NCBI RefSeq assembly: GCF_019264345.1
Contig: NZ_JAHVAO010000001.1
Coordinates: forward strand, 1,984,001 to 2,048,000
Reading direction: 5' to 3'
Length of the DNA: 64,000 bases
From: Marinobacter arenosus
GTDB taxonomy: Bacteria; Pseudomonadota; Gammaproteobacteria; Pseudomonadales; Oleiphilaceae
In this document: in pieces, positions 28,317 through 38,641 of the stretch
Position numbering within the stretch: position 1 is the first letter of the stretch
Layout: each line of letters begins with the position of its first letter
Made by a program: the position numbers and the translations under genes
The notes under the pieces: generated by a model
The model's database searches: none
What the model was told of the DNA's origin: nothing
The model's input: the letters and a program-made list of their open reading frames with translations, nothing else

Positions 28317-29486
28317 TTACAGGCAGAATTGTCTGATCAGTCCCTTCAGGATCCGGACCGTCGGCTCCAATTGAGACAGTTCCAGGTACTCGTCGGGCTG
28401 GTGGGCCTGATCGATGGAGCCCGGCCCCATTACCAGCGTTTCCAGCCCCAGCTTCTGCAACCAGGGCGCCTCGGTCGCAAACGCCACGGCATGGGCCGAG
28501 TGCCCGGTCAGTTTTTCACAGGCCTTCACCAGGGCCGCATCGGCCGGCGTTTCAAAAGGCGGCACACCGTCGAACAGGGGCTCGAAAACCATTCCCAGCT
28601 CCCGGCGCTCGGCAACCGGCTGGACCCGGTTCAGGATCGCCTGCCTCAGGGTTTCCATGTCCATGCCCGGCAGGGGCCGGAGGTCAAAATGCAGCTCACA
28701 CTGTGCGCAGATCCGGTTGGGATTATCGCCACCGTGGATGCAGCCCAGGTTGAGGGTCGGCACCTGGACTTCAAAGTTCGGATTGCGGTACTGCTCCTGC
28801 CATTGGCCGCGCAGGGCCAGCAACTCGGACAGGGCCTCGTGCATGCCTTCGAGCGCATTGCGGCCAAGGGCCGGGTTCGAGGAATGGCCGGACTGGCCTT
28901 CAAATTTCAGGCGCTCCATCATGATGCCCTTGTGCATGCGCACCGGTTTCAGGCTGGTGGGCTCGCCAATGACCGCGTAGCGGCCCTTGGGCTTGCCGGC
29001 CTCAGCAAGGGCCCGGGCGCCATTCATCGAGCTCTCCTCGTCGGCCGTGGCAAGGATGATGAGCGGTTCCTTGAGCGGCGTGCCGGCATACTCCCGCGCC
29101 GCCTCGATGGCCAGCGCGAAAAACCCCTTCATGTCGCAGGTACCCAGGCCGTACCATCGGTTATCCCGTTCCGTCAGCGTGAAGGGATCACTCTGCCAGC
29201 GCTTGTCATCATAGGGCACCGTATCGGTATGGCCGGAAAGCACCAGGCCACCCGAGCCGCTACCGAGGGTGGCGATCAGGTTGAACTTGCCCGGCATTCC
29301 GGGTACGTCCAGAATCTCGACGGCGAAGCCGAGGGGCTCAAGCCACTCAGCCAGTGTCCGAACCACCGCCTCGTTACTGTGATCCCAGGTGGAGGACGCA
29401 CTGCTGATGGAAGGCAGGGATATCAGGCGAGCCAGCATGTCTTTCACGCCTGGCACCGACGCGGTATTCACTGCAGACTGCGACAT
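28317..29486 (-). CDS. argE: Acetylornithine deacetylase
   Basis: A 389-residue M20-family zinc amidohydrolase that releases ornithine from N-acetylornithine. The binuclear metal site is in LSGHTDTVP (His86, Asp88), GTCDMKGFFA, ATADEESSMNGA (the Glu-Glu pair) and the His near the C terminus in GSIDQAHQPDEYL. The lid domain lies between about residues 180 and 290. It is followed by argA 19 bases downstream and preceded 29 bases upstream by a membrane protein of unknown role, so all three are probably one transcript. Confidence 0.95.
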   Translation of the reverse strand: MSQSAVNTASVPGVKDMLARLISLPSISSASSTWDHSNEAVVRTLAEWLEPLGFAVEILDVPGMPGKFNLIATLGSGSGGLVLSGHTDTVPYDDKRWQSDPFTLTERDNRWYGLGTCDMKGFFALAIEAAREYAGTPLKEPLIILATADEESSMNGARALAEAGKPKGRYAVIGEPTSLKPVRMHKGIMMERLKFEGQSGHSSNPALGRNALEGMHEALSELLALRGQWQEQYRNPNFEVQVPTLNLGCIHGGDNPNRICAQCELHFDLRPLPGMDMETLRQAILNRVQPVAERRELGMVFEPLFDGVPPFETPADAALVKACEKLTGHSAHAVAFATEAPWLQKLGLETLVMGPGSIDQAHQPDEYLELSQLEPTVRILKGLIRQFCL

Positions 29487-29515
29487 AGGTTTTCCTCAGC
29501 CCTGAATCAGGGTCC

Positions 29516-30766
29516 TTACTTGCGGCCTCGGCGCCAGATCTCAAAGTCCGTGATGGCGCGCACCAGCATCGGGTAAGCCACTTCGCCACCCGCAACCACG
29601 CGGGCCACTTCCAGCTCCCGATCACTGACGCTGACCAAACGGCCTTCCACCACGTTGTCGTTGGAGAGGGTCACCCGGACCCTGCGATCAATCCACCGGC
29701 CGGCGTTCTCGATCGAATCAGCATACCACCCTTCCACCTCCGGGTTCTCCTCCGGGGCGGCCGAACCTGGCGCCTCTTCGCCCGTGTCCTGGGCAATGGG
29801 TGGCGCTTCACGGAGGAAGACATCCGGCACGCTAGCGCCGTTGTACGCCACCGGCCACGCGGCACTCTCCTCGTCACTGCCGACCGGATAGACCGGAATA
29901 CCCAGGGCCTCGGCCCCCGGATCCAGGGTCGCCGTCAGCTCGCCGCCTTCCAGCAGCCATTGACGGTACAGCGCCAGCAACTGATCACTGGCCACCAGGC
30001 CTCGGGCCCGTAGCCCCTCACGGAACGCCGACAGCACACGACCCGCCCACTCCGGCGGCTCAAGACCCGCTTCACGGGCGCAATAAGCGGCGACCCGTCG
30101 CATCAGGCCACCGTCGCGAAGCGTGACCGTCATCGGCTCGGCACTGCTCTGGGGCAGATTGTCCAGGTCGAGAAGGTCCAGACGGGCCCCGGGCCAGTCC
30201 AGCTCGACGCTGCCCGTGCCGGCCGTGTTCAGCTCGGCATACACACCATTAGCCCGCTGTTCAAGCAGGAACTCGCCACCAAGACCGGTTACGCCCATGC
30301 GCATCAGGTCGCCGCTACCCAGCCGCTGGCGGGGATCCGGGGCACAGGAAAGGACAAACAGGGCCGGCTCGCCGGCGCTGTTCTCGCCCTCGGCGGTTAC
30401 CCAGTTGCGAAACATGGTGGCCTCGAGCACGAGCCCAACGCCTTCGGCCTGAAGCGACCATCTCGTCGGCAGCGACGCGGGATCCAGCAGCGCCATGACC
30501 AGATCGACCGGCGACCCGGCATCAAGCTCCACCCGACCGATTTCCAGCGAGCGGGTCAGACGGAAGTCCTGCCAGCTGTTGCCGGAAAGCACCAGGCGGC
30601 CATCCACACCGGAACTGATGGTGCCCCGCTCAAGCACTCCGTACGATTCCAGTGCGGTACGCGCCTCGTCGAGGCGTTGATCCGCCAGCCACCAGACTCC
30701 GGCCTTGAAAACGGCAAAACCAACCAGGCCCAGAAGGACCAGCAACGTGAGCAGGCGCTTCATCAC
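29516..30766 (-). CDS. Membrane-anchored protein of unknown function with C-terminal Sm-like region
   Basis: A 416-residue protein in the arginine cluster. One N-terminal signal anchor (residues 4-23) is followed by a long extracytoplasmic region rich in short beta strands, then a Ser/Pro/Glu-rich linker (about 315-345) and a 60-residue C-terminal part (357-416) with strand pattern and spacing like a small SH3/Sm fold: VRVTLSNDNVVEGRLVSVS and a closing AITDFEIWRRG. Two adjacent ATG codons begin the gene. Nothing in it resembles an arginine enzyme; its 22-29 base spacing to argB and argE suggests co-expression. Function is unknown. Confidence 0.6.
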   Translation of the reverse strand: MMKRLLTLLVLLGLVGFAVFKAGVWWLADQRLDEARTALESYGVLERGTISSGVDGRLVLSGNSWQDFRLTRSLEIGRVELDAGSPVDLVMALLDPASLPTRWSLQAEGVGLVLEATMFRNWVTAEGENSAGEPALFVLSCAPDPRQRLGSGDLMRMGVTGLGGEFLLEQRANGVYAELNTAGTGSVELDWPGARLDLLDLDNLPQSSAEPMTVTLRDGGLMRRVAAYCAREAGLEPPEWAGRVLSAFREGLRARGLVASDQLLALYRQWLLEGGELTATLDPGAEALGIPVYPVGSDEESAAWPVAYNGASVPDVFLREAPPIAQDTGEEAPGSAAPEENPEVEGWYADSIENAGRWIDRRVRVTLSNDNVVEGRLVSVSDRELEVARVVAGGEVAYPMLVRAITDFEIWRRGRK

Positions 30767-30787
30767 GAGACTCCTAAGCCAATGGCA

Positions 30788-31702
<915 letters not shown>

Positions 31703-31729
31703 TTAGTTAAAACGTTGTCTGGGCGATGT

Positions 31730-34366
31730 TCAGAAGTCCGCTGTGACGTCCGGGGCCGCCTTGTGCAGCTGCTCCCGGAAAACCCCCTTGATGCGCTCCA
31801 GACCCTGTTCGGTTTCCGCTTCAAATCGCAGAACCAGTACCGGTGTCGTGTTGGAAGCCCGGCACAACCCCCAGCCATCGGCGTAATCGACACGGATACC
31901 GTCTATGGTACTGATGTTTCCGTCGCCGAAGTTACCTTCCTGACCAAGACGTTCAATGATCGCGAATTTGCTGCTTTCGGTCACCTCGACATTCAGCTCC
32001 GGCGTGCTGATATCTTCCGGGAAATCCTCGAACACCTCATCGCTGTGCCGGTCTTCAACACCCAGAATCTCCAGTAAGCGGGCCGCCGAGTACAAACCGT
32101 CATCGAAACCGTACCAGCGCTCCCCGAAGAAAATGTGGCCGCTCATCTCACCCGCCAGCAAGGCTCCGGTTTCCTTCATTTTCGCCTTCATCAACGAGTG
32201 GCCGGTTTTCCACATGATGGGCCGACCACCCGCCTCGGAAATGACCCCTGCCAGGCGACGGCTGCATTTGACGTCATACAGAACATCGGCACCGGGATTG
32301 CGGGAAACCACGTCCCGGGCAAACAGCATGAGCAGGCGGTCCGGCCAGATGATCTTACCGGAATTGGTCACCACCCCCAGACGGTCGCCATCGCCATCAA
32401 ACGCCAGGCCGATGTCGGCTTTTTCCTGCTTAACCCGAGCAATCAGGTCTGCCAGGTTGGCCGGTTTGCCGGGGTCCGGATGATGGTTCGGGAAGTCACC
32501 ATCCACGTCACAATAAAGCGGAACCACCTCGCAGCCCAGCTCCTCGACCAGCATCGGCGCCAACTCACCGGCAATGCCGTTGCCCGCATCCACCACCACC
32601 TTGAGGGGAGCGGCCACCGCAATGTCACCAACAATCCGGTCGAGGTACGCCCGGCGGACATCTTCGGTGGACTGGCTACCCTGACCACTGGCGAAGTTGC
32701 CTGTCCGGGTGCGCTGATACAGCTTCTGGATCGCTTCGCCCGAGAGGGTTTCACCACCGAGCATGATCTTCAGGCCGTTGTAATTAGCAGGGTTGTGGCT
32801 CCCGGTCACCATGACACCGGAGCCGGTCTGGAGCTCGTAGGTGGCGAAATAGAGCACCGGCGTCGGTACCGCGCCGACATGGATAACGTCACAACCGCTT
32901 GCCATGATGCCCCGCGCCAGCGAATCCGCCAGCTCGGGACTGGAGTGCCGGCCGTCGTAGCCGATACAGATCGCGTTGATTCCGCGCTCCTTCGCCTCCG
33001 AACCGATGGCCCGCCCGATAATCTCGACACCATCCGCCGACAGAGTGTCACCAACAATCCCCCGGATGTCGTAGGCCCGGAAAATATCCGGTGACAGCTC
33101 CACGGCCGGCCCCGCCGTTTCTTCCACGTCCGGCGCGTCACCGCCAAACAGGGTGTCGTCGCCGCTGCCAAAACCGAGAACGTCTTCGTCGCCATCCAGC
33201 ATGTCGATATCCGGCATGTCCTTGTCCTGAAACAACGGCTCGTCACCCTGAACCGTCGTGGACGTCTGGCCTGCGGCCTTCTTGGGCTTAGCCACGTCCA
33301 CCGCTTTGACGATGCGCCGTTCAACCACCTGGGACAGCCGGAACAGGACCTCGCCGGTGGACGCCACCATGTCCCATTTGAACCCGGGCAGCTTGACCCG
33401 CTCGCCCCCGAACACCTTGTGCGCCCACTGGATCAGGGCGGCCACGTCCTGCCGCAGCCCCCGCTGGGCAGTGCCGAGCAGGACCCAAACCAGGATCGCA
33501 GCGACCAGTACCGGCACCCCCACCAGAAGGGCGACCATCACCAGGTCCACCGGCGCTGTCGCTCCTCTCGCCGGGTTGTAGACCACCGACCAGTCCGGAT
33601 TATTCAGGGTCCGGGTTTCCGCCGCGTCCGAGGCGCCGCCCTGGCCCACCACGGTCCGGGCCGAGCCACCCACGCTCTGGGTGAGCGCCAGCTGTCCACC
33701 GAGTTCGGAATTGACGACCGTCAGCAGGGGTTGCAAACGGGCGGCGTCGAAGATCACCAGCAGGCTGCCGACCACGGCGTTGCTGGACGGATGACGGACC
33801 GGTGTGGCCATCTGCAGGAGCCAGCGGTTGTCACGGGGGAAGGCATCCGGATGCAGCGGCTGGCCTGTTTCCGCCCGTCGGGCCAGTTCCAGCCCGGCAA
33901 AGCCCAGCAGCCCCTCGTCCCTTGCCGTCCGGGGTATTTCCCGGTAGCGGAACAGGTGCACGGCCTGAATGTCGGGCAGAGCCTGGGCCAGGCTGGCTTC
34001 GGTTTCGGCAATGCCGTCCGGCTCGGTCAACGCGGCAAGCACATCCGGCCGGGTGGCAAGACCATCGACGCTGGCCTGCATCAGGCCCAGATACTGATTA
34101 AGACGCAGTGCCGCGGCATCGGCTTCCACGGCCTTCTGGGCTGCGAACCGCTCGGTTGCCGCTGGCTGGACGGCAAAGAACTGGATCAGGACAGCGGCGA
34201 TTACGCCGGCGAGGAGAACGACCAGGGCCTGGACCGTGGCAACGGAATCCAGACGTTTTAGTTTCGGCCCGGCTGACGCTTTCTGCTTGCCAGCTTTCGC
34301 CGCCTTTCTCTTGGTTGGTGCTCCCTCACCGGACGTGTCGGAGGTCTTCTTCTTACCCAGCTTCAT
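31730..34366 (-). CDS. algC: Phosphomannomutase/phosphoglucomutase with membrane-anchored sensor-like N-terminal region
   Basis: An 878-residue protein. The C-terminal ~460 residues are a complete AlgC: IFRAYDIRG at its start, the catalytic phosphoserine loop VMVTGSHNPANYNG, the metal loop DGDGDRLGVV, GEMSGH and the phosphate-binding RASNTTPVLVLRF. It interconverts mannose and glucose 1- and 6-phosphates for LPS, alginate or other polysaccharides. Ahead lies a Lys/Ala-rich N terminus, a membrane span (43-65), a ~200-residue periplasmic Cache-like domain, a second span around 270-295 and a linker. The start MKLGKKK was chosen; the frame extends upstream by 32 residues. Neighbours dut and argB are conserved in pseudomonads. 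Confidence 0.9.
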   Translation of the reverse strand: MKLGKKKTSDTSGEGAPTKRKAAKAGKQKASAGPKLKRLDSVATVQALVVLLAGVIAAVLIQFFAVQPAATERFAAQKAVEADAAALRLNQYLGLMQASVDGLATRPDVLAALTEPDGIAETEASLAQALPDIQAVHLFRYREIPRTARDEGLLGFAGLELARRAETGQPLHPDAFPRDNRWLLQMATPVRHPSSNAVVGSLLVIFDAARLQPLLTVVNSELGGQLALTQSVGGSARTVVGQGGASDAAETRTLNNPDWSVVYNPARGATAPVDLVMVALLVGVPVLVAAILVWVLLGTAQRGLRQDVAALIQWAHKVFGGERVKLPGFKWDMVASTGEVLFRLSQVVERRIVKAVDVAKPKKAAGQTSTTVQGDEPLFQDKDMPDIDMLDGDEDVLGFGSGDDTLFGGDAPDVEETAGPAVELSPDIFRAYDIRGIVGDTLSADGVEIIGRAIGSEAKERGINAICIGYDGRHSSPELADSLARGIMASGCDVIHVGAVPTPVLYFATYELQTGSGVMVTGSHNPANYNGLKIMLGGETLSGEAIQKLYQRTRTGNFASGQGSQSTEDVRRAYLDRIVGDIAVAAPLKVVVDAGNGIAGELAPMLVEELGCEVVPLYCDVDGDFPNHHPDPGKPANLADLIARVKQEKADIGLAFDGDGDRLGVVTNSGKIIWPDRLLMLFARDVVSRNPGADVLYDVKCSRRLAGVISEAGGRPIMWKTGHSLMKAKMKETGALLAGEMSGHIFFGERWYGFDDGLYSAARLLEILGVEDRHSDEVFEDFPEDISTPELNVEVTESSKFAIIERLGQEGNFGDGNISTIDGIRVDYADGWGLCRASNTTPVLVLRFEAETEQGLERIKGVFREQLHKAAPDVTADF

Positions 34367-34458
34367 AGTCCATCCTGCAGTTGTATTTTTTCGCCCTGGA
34401 CAAGCATTTTTCGCAAAGTATAGCCGCCGCCCCGGGGTCATGGGCGGCCGGCTCAGGC

Positions 34459-34920
34459 TCAATGGGTTCCGGTCGACCCGAAGCCACCTTCGCCACGGTC
34501 ACTGGTATCAAACTCCGACACCACCTCGAAGTCAGCCTGCACGACCGGCACCAGCACCAGTTGCGCGATGCGCTCGCCGACGTCCACGGTGAACGTGGTC
34601 TGGCCACGATTCCAGCAGGACACCATCAACTCGCCCTGATAATCCGAATCAATCAACCCGACCAGGTTACCGAGGACGATGCCGTGCTTGTGGCCCAGGC
34701 CGCTGCGCGGAAGAATCATGGCCGCCAGGGCGGGATCGCCAATGTGAATGGACAGTCCGGTCCGGATCAGGTGCGTCTGGCCCGGCTCCAGGGTCAGGGG
34801 CTCGTCCAGGCAGGCCCGAAGGTCCAGACCGGCCGACCCGTCGGTGGCGTACTCCGGAAACGCAATCTGATGTCCGATGCGGTCATCCAGTATCCGCACC
34901 TGCAGTTTCTTTCTGGTCAT
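34459..34920 (-). CDS. dut: dUTP diphosphatase
   Basis: A 153-residue trimeric dUTPase that hydrolyses dUTP to dUMP and keeps uracil out of DNA. All five motifs occur in order: [42 protein letters not shown] and the C-terminal GEGGFGSTG arm that closes the site. It lies between coaBC (38 bases upstream) and algC (92 bases downstream) in the conserved minus-strand run. Confidence 0.97.
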   Translation of the reverse strand: MTRKKLQVRILDDRIGHQIAFPEYATDGSAGLDLRACLDEPLTLEPGQTHLIRTGLSIHIGDPALAAMILPRSGLGHKHGIVLGNLVGLIDSDYQGELMVSCWNRGQTTFTVDVGERIAQLVLVPVVQADFEVVSEFDTSDRGEGGFGSTGTH

Positions 34921-34958
34921 GAGTGATCCTTTATCGCAAAAACGGGGGCGGCCATCGG

Positions 34959-36161
34959 TCAGTCCGCGGCCTTGTCGAGATGCTCGCCGATCAACGCCAC
35001 CAGGCGATCGGCAATCTGTTGCTTACTGTCCGGCCCTATCGACACCTCGCCTTCAGGCCAGAATACCGTGACGGCGTTGTTGTCGCTGTTGAATCCGAGC
35101 CCCGGGACTGAGACGTCGTTGGCCACGATCATCCGGAGTTTCTTGCGCAGCATTTTATCCCTCGCATACCGGGCCACATCGGTCGTTTCCGCGGCAAAGC
35201 CCACGGCAAAGGGAGCGTCGGTGCGGGCGGCAATGGTCGCCAGCGTGTCGGGGTTACGCACCAGAGGCAACGCCATGTGCTCACTGGATTTCTTGATCTT
35301 GTCACCGGCACAGGTTTCCGGCCGATAGTCGGCCACGGCGGCGCTGGCAATAAACAGGTCACAGCCTTCGTCGACGGCGGCGGACGCTTCGCGCAACATG
35401 TCCTCGGCCGTGACCACATCGCGGACCTGAACCCCCGGCGGCACCGGAATGGTCACCGGCCCACTGACCAGCACCACCTCGGCACCGGCATCGCGGGCCG
35501 CTGCGGCCAGGGCATAGCCCATTCGGCCGGAACTGTGATTGCTGATGTAACGTACCGGGTCGATCGGTTCACGGGTGGGCCCGGCGGTGATCACCACCCG
35601 TTTGCCCGCCAGCGGCCCGCCGCGCCGGTCGTCGTTAATAAGCCCCGCCAGCACCAACGGTTCCAACATTCTGCCAGGCCCGGTATCACCGCAAGCCTGT
35701 TCGCCCTGATCCGGCCCCCAGAGGGTGATCTGCGGATCGTCCTGCAGAAGCTGAATATTCCGCTGGGTACGGCGATTGCCCCACATGGCCTGATTCATCG
35801 CCGGAGCCAGGGCAATCGGTGCTTCCGTGGCGCAGCACAGGGTGGTCAGCAAATCATCGGCCATGCCCTGGGCAAGGCGGGCGATAAAATCCGCAGAAGC
35901 AGGGGCAATGACCACCTGATCCGCCCATTTCGCCAGTTCGATGTGCCCCATGCCCGCCTCAGCCTCGGGATCCAGCAGCGACGTGCGCACGGGCTCGCCA
36001 CTGAGTGCCTGGAAGGTCAGCGGCGTCACGAACGCCTCGGCACCCCGGGTCATCACAACCCGTACGCTGTGACCGGCCTTTTTCAGCAGACGAACCAGTT
36101 CTGCACTTTTATAGGCGGCAATGCCACCGGTGATACCGAGCAGAATTCGTTTGGCAGCCAT
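34959..36161 (-). CDS. coaBC: Bifunctional phosphopantothenoylcysteine decarboxylase/phosphopantothenate-cysteine ligase
   Basis: A 400-residue Dfp protein for coenzyme A synthesis. The N-terminal CoaC flavoprotein has [34 protein letters not shown] and [10 protein letters not shown]; the C-terminal CoaB ligase starts near residue 185 with [18 protein letters not shown] and contains [10 protein letters not shown] and the GFAAET loop. The start MAAKRILLG was taken because the flavin fold begins there and GGAG lies upstream; a longer frame would add 24 residues. It heads the coaBC-dut-algC-argB run. Confidence 0.97.
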   Translation of the reverse strand: MAAKRILLGITGGIAAYKSAELVRLLKKAGHSVRVVMTRGAEAFVTPLTFQALSGEPVRTSLLDPEAEAGMGHIELAKWADQVVIAPASADFIARLAQGMADDLLTTLCCATEAPIALAPAMNQAMWGNRRTQRNIQLLQDDPQITLWGPDQGEQACGDTGPGRMLEPLVLAGLINDDRRGGPLAGKRVVITAGPTREPIDPVRYISNHSSGRMGYALAAAARDAGAEVVLVSGPVTIPVPPGVQVRDVVTAEDMLREASAAVDEGCDLFIASAAVADYRPETCAGDKIKKSSEHMALPLVRNPDTLATIAARTDAPFAVGFAAETTDVARYARDKMLRKKLRMIVANDVSVPGLGFNSDNNAVTVFWPEGEVSIGPDSKQQIADRLVALIGEHLDKAAD

Positions 36162-36256
36162 AAGGGCTCCGTATCCTCGTAAAAATAAAGGCTTATAAGA
36201 TAGCACGCTCTGCCGGCACAGACAGCCTGCCAACCCCTTTCTGACGTTTACCGATT

Positions 36257-36274
36257 GTTACTTTTTCAAGTAAC
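36257..36274. promoter_or_regulatory. Inverted repeat between divergent coaBC and radC
   Basis: Arms GTTACTT and AAGTAAC with a TTTC spacer lie in the 190-base region that must carry the promoters of coaBC (minus) and radC (plus). It may be an operator or a small hairpin; no matching regulator is known to me. Confidence 0.3.
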
Positions 36275-36351
36275 CTTTGTAACCCTGAGACTTACTTCCC
36301 GGCGCAGGACGCGCCCTCCCGCAACGCCACCCGAACTGCAAGGAAGCCGTT

Positions 36352-37026
36352 ATGCCCAATCCCGCCTGGCCCACGGACGAACGTCCCCGGGAACGCCTGC
36401 TCAGCCATGGCGCTCCGTCCCTTTCTGACGCCGAATTACTGGCGATATTTCTACGCACCGGTACCGCTGGCGTCCCGGTGATGACAATGGCCCGCGCACT
36501 GATCGCCGAGTTCGGCAGTCTGCGAGGCCTGATGACCGCTTCGCGCACCCAGTTCTGCGGGGTCAAGGGACTCGGGACGGCCAAGTACGCCCAGGTCCAG
36601 GCTGCCATGGAAATGGCCCGACGCGTGATGGACGAGCCCCTGCGCCAGGGCGACCCATTGCGCTCGCCGGAAGACACCCGGCGCTTCCTGGCCAGCCGTC
36701 TCTCCGCCTACCCTCATGAAGTGTTCGCTGGCCTGTTTCTGGATAACCGACACCGGATTATCCAGTACCGGGAACTGTTTCGCGGCACCATAGATGGCGC
36801 GGCGGTCTATCCCCGCGAGGTGGTCCGCCAGGCGCTGGATGATAACGCAGCTGCGGTCATCTTCGCCCACAACCATCCCTCCGGCGTGGCGGAGCCGAGT
36901 CAGGCGGACATTGCCCTGACCCGGCGGCTCAAAGAGGCGCTCGGTTTGGTGGACATCAGGGTTCTTGACCATATGGTTGTCGGCCACGGTGAGGTAATAT
37001 CGCTGGCTGAACGGGGTTTGATGTGA
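36352..37026 (+). CDS. radC: RadC family JAB/MPN metalloprotein
   Basis: A 224-residue full-length RadC: N-terminal helix-hairpin-helix region ([26 protein letters not shown] in two parts; [14 protein letters not shown]) and the C-terminal JAB1/MPN domain with the metal motif [14 protein letters not shown]. Historically linked to DNA repair, its real function is unclear. It precedes rpmB-rpmG, as in E. coli and Pseudomonas, but the ribosomal genes have their own strong promoter. Confidence 0.95.
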   Translation: MPNPAWPTDERPRERLLSHGAPSLSDAELLAIFLRTGTAGVPVMTMARALIAEFGSLRGLMTASRTQFCGVKGLGTAKYAQVQAAMEMARRVMDEPLRQGDPLRSPEDTRRFLASRLSAYPHEVFAGLFLDNRHRIIQYRELFRGTIDGAAVYPREVVRQALDDNAAAVIFAHNHPSGVAEPSQADIALTRRLKEALGLVDIRVLDHMVVGHGEVISLAERGLM

Positions 37027-37074
37027 GTACCGGAACACGGCCACCGGAAAACTGGCCAATTTCCCAACAATTTT

Positions 37075-37103
37075 TTGCGTTGGGGAGCGAGTTCTGGTAT
37101 AAA
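37075..37103 (+). promoter_or_regulatory. Sigma-70 promoter of rpmB-rpmG
   Basis: A -35 element TTGCGT, exactly 17 bases of spacer, and -10 TATAAA, the latter extended by TGG directly upstream. The predicted start near 37110 leaves a leader of about 130 bases before rpmB, long enough for post-transcriptional control. Confidence 0.75.
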
Positions 37104-37243
37104 AGCGTCCCTTTCTGGCGGCGTCTGGCGAGCAGCGTATCAGTTTAGAGGCGCGAACAGGGGCGCAAGCGCTCCTCAGCAACCAGAGACGCATTAAAAA
37201 CGAATTCGTATTTTAGAGACCATTGCTCAGGTCGGAGGCAAGT

Positions 37244-37480
37244 ATGTCCAGAGTTTGTCAGGTTACCGGTAAGCGTCCGGTATCCGGTAACAACGTATCC
37301 CACGCGATGAACCACACTCGTCGTCGTTTTCTGCCGAATCTGCAGAACCACCGTTTCTGGGTTGAGTCCGAGAAGCGTTTCGTGAAGCTGCGCGTTTCCA
37401 CCAAGGGTATGCGCATCATCGACAAAAAAGGCATTGACGCTGTGCTGGCAGACCTTCGTGCCCGCGGCGAGAAATTTTAA
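37244..37480 (+). CDS. rpmB: 50S ribosomal protein L28
   Basis: A 78-residue L28: [25 protein letters not shown] in two pieces at the start, then the [14 protein letters not shown] segment and the C-terminal [16 protein letters not shown]. Only one Cys remains, so this is the zinc-independent form. GGAGG lies upstream of the ATG; a longer frame starts 21 bases earlier without support. rpmG follows 11 bases later. Confidence 0.98.
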   Translation: MSRVCQVTGKRPVSGNNVSHAMNHTRRRFLPNLQNHRFWVESEKRFVKLRVSTKGMRIIDKKGIDAVLADLRARGEKF

Positions 37481-37491
37481 GGAGCCGCATC

Positions 37492-37647
37492 ATGCGCGAG
37501 AAAATCAAGCTGGTATCTTCAGCAGGCACTGGTCACTTCTACACGACCAAAAAGAACAAGCGTAACACTCCGGAAAAGATCGAGATCAAAAAGTACGATC
37601 CGGTTGTCCGCAAGCACGTTGCGTACAAGGAAGCCAAGATCAAGTAA
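37492..37647 (+). CDS. rpmG: 50S ribosomal protein L33
   Basis: A 51-residue L33 beginning [19 protein letters not shown] and ending [10 protein letters not shown]. It has no Cys pair, so it is the zinc-free type, like the L28 next to it. AAGGAG lies just upstream, overlapping the end of rpmB. The transcript ends at the strong terminator 15 bases later. Confidence 0.98.
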   Translation: MREKIKLVSSAGTGHFYTTKKNKRNTPEKIEIKKYDPVVRKHVAYKEAKIK

Positions 37648-37662
37648 TCATTGATCCGGCAT

Positions 37663-37702
37663 CCACAAAAAAACCCGGCCACGCGCCGGGTTTTTTTTGT
37701 GG
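37663..37702. terminator. Strong bidirectional rho-independent terminator
   Basis: A stem of CCCGGC and GCCGGG-type arms is flanked by a run of seven A and a run of eight T, themselves extended by pairing CCAC/GTGG ends. The symmetry lets it end rpmBG (plus) and the convergent endonuclease gene (minus). Confidence 0.9.
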
Positions 37703-37719
37703 CCGCAACCGGCTTAGCT

Positions 37720-38580
37720 TCAGAAGGTTTCGAGGTACCCTTTGGGCAACGCCACATCCATGGCAATGGGCAGATGGTCCGATATCGGGTAACTGACCAC
37801 CTCGGAACGCCGGATCTCCAGTGACGGACTCACCAGGATGTGGTCAAGCGCCTTTTCCGGCCGCCAGCTCGGAAAACTGTGCGCCGAACCTGGCAGGGGC
37901 ACAAGATCGGTTTCTTTGAGCGGTGTCTGGGTCAGTAACTCTTCGGCGTGATTGTTCATGTCGCCCATCAGGACCACGTGACGGTAGTCGGCAATCTGTT
38001 CGCGAATGTAACCCAGCTGCCGCTGTTGCGCCGTCTTACTGAGGGAAAGGTGCATCAGCACCAGCACCAGCGGGTCATCCGCGGAACCGTATCGGGCGAT
38101 GATAGCCCCCCGCCCCGGAATCAGGCCGGGCAACCGGTGCTCCGTCACGTCCAGGGGGCGAAACCGGCTCAGCAAGCCATTACTGTGCTGGGCAATCTGC
38201 CCCAGGTTGCGATTGAGTTGTTGATACCAGTAGGGGATACCGGCCGCCTCGGCGAGGTACTGAACCTGGTTGATGTAGCCGCTGCGCAAGCTGCCACCGT
38301 CGCACTCCTGCAGGGCAACCACGTCGTAGTTGCCTATCAGATGGGCAATCCGGTCCAGGGTGTGAATCCGTTTTCGGTGAGGCAGGATGTGTTGCCAACT
38401 GCGGGTCAGGTAATGCCGGTAGGACGACGTGTTGATCCCGACCTGGATATTGAAGGTCAGCAACCGGATATGGCGATGGGGCTCAAACTCCGGCACGTGC
38501 TCGAGACCGGAGCAACTACCACGGGGCTGACTGACAGAGTTCACAATCCCATTCAGCTGATTGCGGATTCGCTTGTACAT
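37720..38580 (-). CDS. Endonuclease/exonuclease/phosphatase family protein
   Basis: A 286-residue EEP-fold hydrolase: RLLTFNIQVGIN at the N-terminal core, VVALQECDGG (metal Glu), LMHLSLSK, GDMNNHAEELL and the terminal ALDHILVS and SDHLPIAMD motifs, all catalytic residues present. No signal peptide, though the gene sits next to dsbA. In pseudomonads the same gene neighbours dsbA and cytochrome c4. The natural substrate (DNA, nucleotide or phosphodiester) is unknown. Confidence 0.85.
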   Translation of the reverse strand: MYKRIRNQLNGIVNSVSQPRGSCSGLEHVPEFEPHRHIRLLTFNIQVGINTSSYRHYLTRSWQHILPHRKRIHTLDRIAHLIGNYDVVALQECDGGSLRSGYINQVQYLAEAAGIPYWYQQLNRNLGQIAQHSNGLLSRFRPLDVTEHRLPGLIPGRGAIIARYGSADDPLVLVLMHLSLSKTAQQRQLGYIREQIADYRHVVLMGDMNNHAEELLTQTPLKETDLVPLPGSAHSFPSWRPEKALDHILVSPSLEIRRSEVVSYPISDHLPIAMDVALPKGYLETF

Positions 38581-38641
38581 ATAACCCCAGCCCTACTCTG
38601 CCCCGAAGGGCCCACAGCCGCTAAGCTGCGGGCCTGCCGAT

